Source: Burkholderiales bacterium
GTDB lineage: Bacteria > Pseudomonadota > Gammaproteobacteria > Burkholderiales > SG8-39
Assembly: GCA_023383795.1 (NCBI GenBank)
Contig: JAHDYJ010000014.1
Location: 1-44,469, forward strand
Length of the DNA stretch: 44,469 nt
Direction of reading: 5' to 3'
Below are positions 36,879 through 44,469 of the stretch, piece after piece. Below the pieces are notes generated by a model. It was not told where the DNA came from. It searched no databases and was given only the letters and a program-made list of their open reading frames with translations. How positions within the stretch are numbered: position 1 is the first letter of the stretch; each line of letters opens with the position of its first letter. A program made the position numbers and the translations under genes.

Positions 36879-37008
36879 AAAGACTTTCACCCCAAAGGAG
36901 GAGGAAAAACAGGCGAAAGTACCCTGGTACAAGCAGACCGCGTGCCAGCGGCGCCCGGCCGTCGCCCGCGAGCGCCCGGCGCGTGACGTGCTGCACACTC
37001 GGCGCGAC

Positions 37009-37712
<704 letters not shown>

Positions 37713-37716
<4 letters not shown>

Positions 37717-38435
37717 AGCGCCTCCGCGCCGAGGTAGCACTCCAGCACCGCGGGGTCGCGCACCACGGTCTCGGGCGCGCCCTCGCAGATCTTCTCGCCG
37801 TGGTGCAGGACGACGATCGTTCCGGCAAGCGCCATGACCGCGCGCATGACGTGCTCGATCACGAGGATCGTGAGCCCGGTCTCGGCGTTCAGCCGGCGGA
37901 AGACGCCGACCATGTCGTCGACCTCGGTCGGGCGCAGTCCGGCCATGACCTCGTCGAGCAGCAGCAGCCGGGGGCGCGTCGCCATCGCGCGCGCCACCTC
38001 GAGCCGCTTGCGCTCCGGCAGCGTCAGGCTCGCGGCGAGCTCGCCCGCCTTGCCCTCGAGATGCAGCAGCCCGAGCGTCGCCTCGGCCACGCGGCGCGCC
38101 TCGCGCACGTGCCGGTGCGCGTTCAGCGCCCCCACGACGACGTTGTCGAGCACGCTCATCTGCGGGAACGGCTTTACGACCTGGAAGGTGCGCCCGATGC
38201 CGGCGCGGCAGATCGCGTGGGGGCGCAGGCCGGTGATGTCGCGCCCCCCGAGCCGGACCGTGCCGGCGTCCGGCGCGAAGACGCCGGCGATCACGTTGAA
38301 GCAGGTGGTCTTGCCCGCGCCGTTCGGCCCGATCATCGCGACGATGCCGCCCTCCGGCACGGCGAAGCTCACCTCGTGCACGGCGCGCAGCCCGCGAAAG
38401 TGCTTGGTGACGCCGGCGACCTCGAGCAGCGTCAT
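37713..38435 (-). CDS. livG: Branched-chain amino acid ABC transporter ATP-binding protein LivG
   Basis: 240 residues. Walker A GPNGAGKTT, LPERKRLEVARAMATRP (a LivG-type signature region) and Walker B LLLLDEVMAGLRP are present; the usual LivG GIGRTFQVVKPFPQMSVLDNV stretch is recognisable. Four bases separate it from livM. It is slightly shorter than E. coli LivG (255). Confidence 0.94.
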
Positions 38436-38439
38436 CGCC

Positions 38440-39450
38440 TCAGCCCCGCCGCGTCCGCTCGCCGTCGAGCCCGAGCAGCCGGGCGATCGGCGGCCACACC
38501 CCGTGCGGCAGGAACACCACCACGACGAGCAGGCACGCGCCGTAGAAAACGTGCTTCACCCCCGGCGTGTCGATGCCGAGCCACGCCATCAGCTCCGAAA
38601 GCGAGTCGGCGAGCGGCGTGAGCAGGAACGCGCCGACGATCGGCCCGATCAGCGTGCCGATCCCGCCGATGATCGGTCCGAGGATGATCTCGATCGAGCG
38701 GCCGATCGAGAAGATCTGCTCGGGGAAGAGGTTGTTGTAGTAGAAGGCGAAGAACACCCCGCCGAGCGCGGTGAGCGCGGCCGAGAGCGCGACCGCCGCC
38801 ATCTTGCAGCCGAACGCGTTGATGCCGAGCGCCTCGGCGGCCGCCGCGTCCTCGCGGATCGCGCGCCAGTAGTAGCCCAGGCGGCTCGCGAGCAGCAGGC
38901 GGCACAGCGCCAGCGCGCCGACCGTGAACGCGAGCATCACGTAGTAGAACATCGCCGGCGAGCCGCGCAGCGTCAGGACGTCGCTCGTCTCGCGGTACTC
39001 GACTGGCAGGAACAGCCCGCCGCTCGCGCCCGCCCATTGCCAGTGGTCGAAGCCGATCCGCGTGAACTCGGCGAACGCGATGGTGAGGATCGCGAAGTAC
39101 ACGCCGGCGATGCCGAACCGGAACGCGAGCACGCCGATCGCGAGGCCGAGCGCCGTGCAGACCGCGATCGCCGCCAGCGCGCCGATCCACGGGTTCACCC
39201 CGAACTTCACGAACAGCAGCGCCGAAACGTAGGCGCCGACGCCGACGTAGAGCGAGTGGCCGAGCGAGAGCTGCCCGGCGAAGCCCATCATGATGTTCCA
39301 CGCCTGGCCGACGTAGGCGAAGTACAGGCACAGGATCAGCACCGAGAGCACGTATGCGTCCGCGATCGCCGGGGCGGCGAGCAGCGCGACGCCGGCCACG
39401 GCGAGCGCGGCGAGCGAGCGCCGCGGGATGCCCTCGAGCAGCGACCTCAC
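38440..39450 (-). CDS. livM: Branched-chain amino acid ABC transporter permease LivM
   Basis: 336 residues, about eight to ten membrane helices. GFAGQLSLGHSLYVGVGAY near 58-76 and AIREDAAAAEALGIN (the cytoplasmic coupling loop) are LivM marks. Start GTG 39450 overlaps the livH stop by four bases (GTGA). It forms the translocation path with LivH in the inner membrane. Confidence 0.93.
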   Translation of the reverse strand: MRSLLEGIPRRSLAALAVAGVALLAAPAIADAYVLSVLILCLYFAYVGQAWNIMMGFAGQLSLGHSLYVGVGAYVSALLFVKFGVNPWIGALAAIAVCTALGLAIGVLAFRFGIAGVYFAILTIAFAEFTRIGFDHWQWAGASGGLFLPVEYRETSDVLTLRGSPAMFYYVMLAFTVGALALCRLLLASRLGYYWRAIREDAAAAEALGINAFGCKMAAVALSAALTALGGVFFAFYYNNLFPEQIFSIGRSIEIILGPIIGGIGTLIGPIVGAFLLTPLADSLSELMAWLGIDTPGVKHVFYGACLLVVVVFLPHGVWPPIARLLGLDGERTRRG

Positions 39451-40316
39451 GCCCGCCTCCCGAGCAGCCCCTCCGGGCGGAACAGCAGCACCAGGATCAG
39501 GATCGCGAACGTGGCCATGCTCTTCGCCGAGGGCAGGATGAGCAGTCCGCCGAGCGCCTCGGTGACCCCGATCAGCAGGCCCGAGACCAGCGCGCCGGTC
39601 AGGCTGCCCATGCCGCCGACGATCACGATGATGAACGCGAGCAGCGTGTAGCCCGGCCCCTGCACCGGCGTGACGTCGACCAGCAGGAGCAGCATGCACC
39701 CGGCCGCGCCGACGCACGCCGAGCCGATCCCGAACGTGATCGCGTAGAGCTGCTTCACGTTCAGCCCGACCACCTGCGCGCCGAGATGGTTGTCGGCGCA
39801 GGCGCGGATCGCCTTGCCGGTCAGCGTGAAGCGGAAGAAGGCGAACAGCGCGCCGGCCACCGCCAGCGCGGCGAGCGCCGCGTAGACGCGCACCTTGTCG
39901 ATGATGATGTCGCCGAGCGCGTACGAGTCGAGCGCGTACTCGACCTGGACGTTGCGCGCGTTGGGGCCGAAGATCAGCAGCTGCGCGTTCACCAGGATGA
40001 TGGCCACCGCCACCATCAGCATGAACTGGGTGTGCTCGGGTCGCACGATGAACGGGTTGATCAGCGTGCGCTGCAGCAGGTAGCCGGCGACGAACAGCAG
40101 CGCGCCGACCGGGAACATCGCCACCAGCGGGTCGAGGCCGAACGCGGAAGCGAGCAGGATCGCGACGTACATCGCGGCGGTCATCATCTCGCCGTGCGCG
40201 AAGTTGACCACCCGCACCACGCCGAAGATCACCGACAGCCCGAGCGCCATCAGCCCGTACACGAGCCCGGTGAGCGCCCCGCTCAGGGTGGCGTTAAGGT
40301 AGAAATCGAGCGGCAT
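39447..40316 (-). CDS. livH: Branched-chain amino acid ABC transporter permease LivH
   Basis: 289 residues, about eight membrane helices. The typical LivH run is present: GLVYGLMALGLSVIFGVVRV at 17-36, NFAHGEMM, and the coupling loop GKAIRACADNHLGAQVVGLN. It pairs with LivM. An 84-base gap with a GC-only hairpin separates it from the binding-protein gene upstream. Confidence 0.94.
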   Translation of the reverse strand: MPLDFYLNATLSGALTGLVYGLMALGLSVIFGVVRVVNFAHGEMMTAAMYVAILLASAFGLDPLVAMFPVGALLFVAGYLLQRTLINPFIVRPEHTQFMLMVAVAIILVNAQLLIFGPNARNVQVEYALDSYALGDIIIDKVRVYAALAALAVAGALFAFFRFTLTGKAIRACADNHLGAQVVGLNVKQLYAITFGIGSACVGAAGCMLLLLVDVTPVQGPGYTLLAFIIVIVGGMGSLTGALVSGLLIGVTEALGGLLILPSAKSMATFAILILVLLFRPEGLLGRRA

Positions 40317-40340
40317 CGGCGCGGCTCGGCGGGTGCACGC

Positions 40341-40383
40341 GCCGCCGCCCGCGCGCGCGGCGGCGCGCCGCGCGCGCGGCGGC
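40341..40383. repeat. GC-only imperfect inverted repeat between livK and livH
   Basis: 43 consecutive bases are all G or C. The sequence is nearly self-complementary (GCCGCC at one end, GGCGGC at the other) and would form a very stable stem in mRNA. No T tract. It may protect the 3' end of the binding-protein message or reduce read-through into the permease genes. Confidence 0.6.
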
Positions 40384-40400
40384 AGGGTGCGGGCCGCGCC

Positions 40401-41651
40401 TCAGGACTTGTAGTGCGGCCAGGGGAAGACCGGTCTTGCCTCGGCGCTCGCCGCCGGCAGCACCACCGTCGGGCGCTGGTTCAGGTTCTGCACGCAGGCC
40501 GAGAGGTTGCCGTCGACCTGCCCCTTCGCGCTGAACTTGATCGGCCCGCCGAGCATCATGCGGCTCTTGATGTCGGTCTCGCGGATCGCCTGCGTGAGCG
40601 CGTTCGCATCGGTCGACTTGGCCCGGCGGAAGGCATCGGCCGCGATCAGGATCGACTCGAAGGTGTAGCCGACGTTCAGCGCGTGGAACATCAGCCTGTC
40701 CTTCGGGAAGCGCTTGGTGAACGCCTTGTCCACGATCGCGGTGAGCTCGGCCTTCGGATTGTACCACGGCACGTTCGAGATCGGGTAGTTCGAGAGCGGG
40801 CCGAGCGTCTTGTAGTACTGCTCCTCGTACATGCCGGGCGAGCCCGGGCTCACGATGCCCATCATGTTCCAGCGCTGCTTCACGATCTCGCGGCGCAGCA
40901 GGATGGCGTCGTTCAGGCGGCTAACGAGCAGCATGAAGTCGGCGTTCGTCGCCTTGGCCTTCGCCACCTCCACCGAGAGGTCGCGCGCCGCCGGGTCGTA
41001 GCTGATCGTGTCGACCACCTTGAACGGCAGGAAGTCGAGCTTCGGCAGCAGGAACCCGATGCCCTTGCGCATCGCCTGCCCGAACGTGTCGTTGACGTGC
41101 ATGAAGACCGCCGTGCGCGGCACGGTGTTGGTCGCCCGGAAGAGATCGCCGATCAGCGCGAGGCCGTTGCGCACCAGCTCCGGCGCGGTCGGGAAGTTGC
41201 GGAACACGTACTTGTAGCCCTGCTCGGTGATCTGCGGGGCGGCGGCGATGTTGATCACGAACGGGACGCCCTTCTGCTCGGCCACCTGCGCGATCGCGGC
41301 GGCCGCGCCCGAGTCGAACGGCCCGACCAGCACGTGCGCGCCGTCGTTGATCAGCTTCTCGGCGCGGGAGCGCGCGACGTCGACGTTGGTCTCGGTGTCG
41401 GCGTGCATCAGCTTGAGCGGCACCTTGTAGCCGAGGGCGCCGAGCACCTCCGACGCGATGTCGGCGCCGCGCTTGCACGACTGGCCGATGAACGCCTGCG
41501 TGCCCGAGACCGGGAGCAGGACGCCCACGTTCAGCGCGCTCTGTCCGCGGACGATGGCCGGAAAGCCGATGCTCGTGAGCGCCGCCGACGCCGCGGCCGC
41601 CTTCAGGATGCGGCGGCGCGAGCGCATGCGGCCGGTTGCCGGGTTCTTCAT
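40401..41651 (-). CDS. livK: Branched-chain amino acid ABC transporter substrate-binding protein
   Basis: 416 residues. The N-terminus has an arginine-rich SRRRILKAAAASA stretch and a hydrophobic run ending near PAIVRGQS, suggesting a Tat-type signal. The mature part begins LNVGVLLPVSG, typical of type I periplasmic binding proteins, with VLVGPFDSGAAAAIA later. It captures the substrate in the periplasm for LivHMGF. The substrate may be another small molecule, such as an aromatic acid or amide, since this family is broad. GAGGAGG eight bases before ATG 41651 is a strong ribosome binding site. First gene of the liv operon. Confidence 0.9.
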   Translation of the reverse strand: MKNPATGRMRSRRRILKAAAASAALTSIGFPAIVRGQSALNVGVLLPVSGTQAFIGQSCKRGADIASEVLGALGYKVPLKLMHADTETNVDVARSRAEKLINDGAHVLVGPFDSGAAAAIAQVAEQKGVPFVINIAAAPQITEQGYKYVFRNFPTAPELVRNGLALIGDLFRATNTVPRTAVFMHVNDTFGQAMRKGIGFLLPKLDFLPFKVVDTISYDPAARDLSVEVAKAKATNADFMLLVSRLNDAILLRREIVKQRWNMMGIVSPGSPGMYEEQYYKTLGPLSNYPISNVPWYNPKAELTAIVDKAFTKRFPKDRLMFHALNVGYTFESILIAADAFRRAKSTDANALTQAIRETDIKSRMMLGGPIKFSAKGQVDGNLSACVQNLNQRPTVVLPAASAEARPVFPWPHYKS

Positions 41652-41803
41652 CAAAAACCTCCTCTTGTCGTGTGCATTGGTATGCCGGCCGCTTCGCATT
41701 GTCGGGGGCGCCGGGCATCGCCCGGCCGGCCGGGGCGCATGTGTGCCGCGGGATTTTCCCATCGGGCGCGGGGTTACGCAAATGGCGCCGCGTCACGAAA
41801 ACC

Positions 41804-41809
41804 TATAAT
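41804..41809 (+). promoter_or_regulatory. Consensus -10 box of the DUF4126 gene
   Basis: TATAAT, a perfect -10, lies only six bases before the ATG at 41816. No clear -35 is seen at 17 bases. The predicted start of transcription falls at or next to the A of the start codon. Confidence 0.55.
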
Positions 41810-41815
41810 GCCCGG

Positions 41816-42412
41816 ATGCAGGTCGCCGAAACGATCGCCCTCGCGGCCGGGCTCGCCTGGGCGAGCGGCATCCGGCTCTATCTCGTCGTGTTCCTCGCCG
41901 GCATGCTCGCGCGGCTCGGCTGGCTCGAGCTGCCCGACACGCTCGCGGTCCTCAGCCACCCCGCGGTGCTCTCCGCGTCCGGTTTCATGCTGCTGGTCGA
42001 GTTCGTCGCCGACAAGGTCCCGGCCGTCGACTCGCTCTGGGACGCGGTGCACACTTTCGTGCGCATTCCGGCGGGCGCCTTCCTGGCCGCCGCCGCGCTC
42101 GGCCACGCCGATCCGGTCTGGGTCATGGTGGCGGCGATCCTCGGCGGCGTGCTGGCGTCCGGCGCGCACCTGACCAAGTCGGGCACCCGCGCGATGATCA
42201 ACGCCTCGCCCGAGCCCTTCTCGAACTGGGGCGCCTCGCTCGCCGAGGACGCGCTGGTGCCGGCGGGATTTCTCGCCGCCGTGACGATGCCGCTCGTGTT
42301 TCTCGGCGCGACGATCCTCTTCGTTGCGCTCGCGGCCTGGCTGCTTCCCAGGCTGTGGCGCGCGTTCCGCCGCGCGCCTGCGCGGTCCGACGACCGCGCC
42401 CTGCCGCACTGA
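41816..42412 (+). CDS. DUF4126 membrane protein
   Basis: 198 residues, four or five hydrophobic helices (for example LAAGLAWASGIRLYLVVFLAGML at the start and AAVTMPLVFLGATILFVALAAW near the end). The ETIALAAGLAWASGIRLY N-terminus and the HLTKSGTRAMINASPEP loop are family marks. Function unknown. No Shine-Dalgarno sequence precedes the ATG, consistent with a leaderless mRNA. It diverges from the liv operon. Confidence 0.85.
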   Translation: MQVAETIALAAGLAWASGIRLYLVVFLAGMLARLGWLELPDTLAVLSHPAVLSASGFMLLVEFVADKVPAVDSLWDAVHTFVRIPAGAFLAAAALGHADPVWVMVAAILGGVLASGAHLTKSGTRAMINASPEPFSNWGASLAEDALVPAGFLAAVTMPLVFLGATILFVALAAWLLPRLWRAFRRAPARSDDRALPH

Positions 42413-42420
42413 GCCGGCGC

Positions 42421-42702
42421 TCAGTGGTCCTCGAGCCGCGGCAGCGACGGGTCCTCGAGCTCCCCGGTCTCCGGGTCGATGTAGCCTTCCACGCCCAGGT
42501 CGGCCTCGGCTTCCTCGAGGGTGTCGGGAACGTCGAGCTCCGCATCGGCGCTGAACTCCATGTCCTCGACGGCCGCGGCCAGGCTGTCGAACGGCCCGAA
42601 CTCCTTCCCGGTCTCCTTCGACTGCCAGTAGAACCCGTCGCGACGCTCGAGAATGCGGGCGTCGTCGAACTCGGGCGCGATCACCGGTTTGGCGCGTGGC
42701 AT
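42421..42702 (-). CDS. Small acidic conserved protein of unknown function
   Basis: 93 residues, pI clearly acidic (many Glu/Asp in 45-93). It begins MPRAKPVIAPEFDD and contains GFYWQSKETGKEFGPFDSLAAAVEDM, a short alpha/beta-like segment with aromatic residues. No membrane helix or signal. I do not recognise the family with confidence. AAGGAGG eight bases before ATG 42702 is a strong ribosome binding site, so it is certainly expressed as a gene. It lies convergent to the DUF4126 gene with eight bases between the stops. Confidence 0.75.
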   Translation of the reverse strand: MPRAKPVIAPEFDDARILERRDGFYWQSKETGKEFGPFDSLAAAVEDMEFSADAELDVPDTLEEAEADLGVEGYIDPETGELEDPSLPRLEDH

Positions 42703-42852
42703 GGCGGACCTCCTTGAAACTGTAACCGGCGCGTCCCATCTCGGGCGTTGAAATGGCCGCGGCCCGGTTCATTCTGATCCTGTCGGCCGGGGCTGGCAAC
42801 CGGCCGATGGGCGTACGCCTGCGCGCCCCGCTCAGCGTGTAACATCAAGGAC

Positions 42853-44469
42853 ATGGAGAAGCACACGCAGTTCTCGATCTGGTATTTCGTCGTCGCGCTG
42901 CTCACGATCGTCTGGCTGCACGGCGCGTGGACGGAATACCGCACGGTCGAGCCGATCTCCTACAGCGAGTTCCAGGGCTACCTCCAGGACGGCAAGATCG
43001 CCGAGATCTCGGTCGGCGCGAACACGATCGAGGGCAAGTTCCGCGAGCCGCTGCCCGACGGCCGCACGCGCTTCGCGACGGTCCGGGTCGAGCCCGACCT
43101 CGCGCGCGATCTCGACAAGTACAACGTGAAGTTCGGCGGCGTCGTCGAGAGCACCCTGCTGCGCGACGTGCTCTCGTGGGTGGTTCCGGCGCTCGTCTTC
43201 TTCGGCCTGTGGTTCTACCTGATGCGGCGGTTCGCCGAGCGGCAGGGCCTCGGCGGCGGATTCCTGCAGATCGGCAAGAGCAAGGCGAAGGTCTACATGG
43301 AGAGCGACACCAAGGTCACGTTCGAGGACGTGGCCGGCGTGGACGAGGCGAAGGAGGAGCTGCAGGAGATCGTCGGCTTCCTGAAGGATCCCGCGAAGTA
43401 CAGCCGGCTCGGCGGGCGCATCCCGAAGGGCGTTCTGCTGGTCGGCCCGCCCGGCACCGGCAAGACGCTGCTCGCGCGCGCGGTCGCCGGCGAGGCGGCG
43501 GTGCCGTTCCTGTCGATCAACGGCTCCGAGTTCGTCGAGATGTTCGTCGGCGTGGGCGCGGCGCGGGTGCGCGACCTCTTCGAGCAGGCGCGGCAGAGGG
43601 CGCCGTGCATCATCTTCATCGACGAGCTCGACGCGCTCGGGCGCGCGCGCGGCGCCTACCCCGGCCTCGGCGGCCACGACGAGAAGGAGCAGACGCTCAA
43701 CCAGCTCCTCTCGGAGCTCGACGGCTTCGACGCGAGCCAGGGCATCGTCCTGCTGGCGGCGACCAACCGTCCGGAGATCCTCGATCCGGCGCTGCTGCGC
43801 GCCGGTCGCTTCGACCGCCAGGTGCTGGTCGACCGGCCGGACAAGGTCGGCCGCGTGCAGATCCTGAAGGTGCACCTGAAGAAGATCACGTGCGGGCCGG
43901 ACGTCGATCCGGAGGCGATCGCCGCGCTGACGCCCGGGTTCTCGGGCGCCGACCTCGCCAATCTCGTGAACGAGGCCGCGCTGCTCGCCACGCGGCGCGG
44001 CGCCGAGCGCGTCGGCATGGCCGACTTCACCGCCGGCGTGGAGCGCATCGTCGCCGGCCTGGAGAAGAAGAACCGGCTGCTGAATCCGCTCGAGCGCAAG
44101 GTCGTCGCCTATCACGAGATGGGTCACGCGCTCGTCGCGCTGTCGATCCCGGGATCCGATCCGGTGCACAAGATCTCGATCATCCCGCGCGGCATCGGCG
44201 CGCTCGGCTACACCATCCAGCGCCCGACCGAGGACCGCTTCCTGATGACCCGCGCCGAGCTGGAGAACAAGATGGCCGTCCTGCTCGGCGGGCGCGCCGC
44301 GGAGACGGTGGTGTTCGGGCACCTCTCGACCGGCGCGGCGGACGACCTGGCGAAGGTCTCCGACATCGCGCGCAGCATGGTGATGCGCTACGGCATGAGC
44401 GAGACGCTCGCGCCGCGGCCGAACCGCCACGAGCGGCCCCCAGACCTGGGGCTGCCCGCCGCCCAGCCG
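42853..44469 (+). CDS. ftsH: FtsH-type ATP-dependent zinc metalloprotease (partial, 3' end cut by window)
   Basis: 539 residues are visible, with no stop. Two membrane helices (about 9-26 and 106-124) flank a periplasmic domain containing [13 protein letters not shown]. The AAA+ domain has Walker A GPPGTGKT (198-205), Walker [13 protein letters not shown] (252-263) and the second region of homology [21 protein letters not shown]. The protease zinc site is HEMGH (421-425), with the third ligand in TGAADD (493-498). FtsH degrades unstable membrane and cytosolic proteins. The HEMGH form and the [12 protein letters not shown] start mark a paralogue common in Betaproteobacteria rather than the main FtsH. 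AAGGAC precedes the ATG. The HflKC complex encoded at 13107-15199 would be its usual modulator. Confidence 0.93.
   Translation, partial: MEKHTQFSIWYFVVALLTIVWLHGAWTEYRTVEPISYSEFQGYLQDGKIAEISVGANTIEGKFREPLPDGRTRFATVRVEPDLARDLDKYNVKFGGVVESTLLRDVLSWVVPALVFFGLWFYLMRRFAERQGLGGGFLQIGKSKAKVYMESDTKVTFEDVAGVDEAKEELQEIVGFLKDPAKYSRLGGRIPKGVLLVGPPGTGKTLLARAVAGEAAVPFLSINGSEFVEMFVGVGAARVRDLFEQARQRAPCIIFIDELDALGRARGAYPGLGGHDEKEQTLNQLLSELDGFDASQGIVLLAATNRPEILDPALLRAGRFDRQVLVDRPDKVGRVQILKVHLKKITCGPDVDPEAIAALTPGFSGADLANLVNEAALLATRRGAERVGMADFTAGVERIVAGLEKKNRLLNPLERKVVAYHEMGHALVALSIPGSDPVHKISIIPRGIGALGYTIQRPTEDRFLMTRAELENKMAVLLGGRAAETVVFGHLSTGAADDLAKVSDIARSMVMRYGMSETLAPRPNRHERPPDLGLPAAQP

Noticed and set aside
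39354..42173. Open frame of 939 codons on the plus strand opposite the liv operon
   Set aside because: It is antisense to livM, livH and livK, is Arg/His/Asp-rich with no domain, and results from high GC in codon third positions.
42832..44430. Minus-strand open frame of 532 codons at the right edge
   Set aside because: It is antisense to the FtsH-type gene, which has all AAA+ and protease motifs.
44390..44469. Frameshift near the end of the FtsH-type gene
   Set aside because: The residues after MSETLA look unusual but end in LGLPAAQP, in line with the family's usual FLG segment, and the other frames give nothing better.

Overview
The window is about 70 percent GC and nearly all of it is coding. 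The gene order rpsF-priB-rpsR-rplI-dnaB, purA-hisZ-(DUF2065)-hflC-hflK-hflX-hfq-der-bamB-yfgM-hisS-ispG-rodZ-pilW-rlmN-ndk, and accA-tilS is a conserved housekeeping block of Betaproteobacteria. I therefore read the source as the chromosome of a high-GC betaproteobacterium, probably an uncultured or environmental lineage. This assignment is inferred from family knowledge and gene order; no database search was possible.

Left part (1-3323): three overlapping minus-strand genes (YncE-like beta-propeller, NodB-type deacetylase, sterol-desaturase-like membrane enzyme). A 487-bp gap follows, and on the plus strand it carries what looks like a complete small-RNA gene (strong sigma-70 promoter, hairpins with a CCTCCTCC loop, strong terminator). 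Middle (3324-28372): almost every gene is on the minus strand and covers replication and ribosome genes, RNA processing (rnr, rlmB), purine and histidine synthesis, the HflKC protease-modulating complex, Hfq, the GTPases HflX and Der, outer-membrane assembly (BamB), isoprenoid synthesis (IspG), cell shape (RodZ), pilus assembly (PilW), RlmN, Ndk, TilS and AccA. Many genes overlap by 1-4 bases. The only tRNA, tRNA-Leu(CAG), is on the plus strand between rnr and a phosphoribosyltransferase. A heptamer-based inverted repeat sits between bamB and der.

Right part (28614-44469) is more accessory: an AlkA-type glycosylase, a conserved unknown, an HNH endonuclease, a thioredoxin/TPR co-chaperone, and a divergent DksA/TraR-type regulator with a perfect FNR-type box between the two. 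Next comes a three-gene minus-strand cassette (32613-36646). It encodes a patatin phospholipase, a small PGDYG-type protein, and a 771-residue protein joining a cytoplasmic TIR domain through one membrane segment to five PASTA repeats and a further C-terminal domain. The cassette looks somewhat lower in GC and has a 12-bp direct repeat at its two edges. A TIR enzyme plus a lipase tied to a cell-wall-sensing ectodomain would fit an envelope-stress or anti-phage system, and this is the best candidate for an undescribed system here. The window ends with a branched-chain amino acid ABC transporter operon (livK-H-M-G-F), a DUF4126 membrane protein with an apparently leaderless transcript, a small acidic protein, and an FtsH-type protease cut by the window edge.
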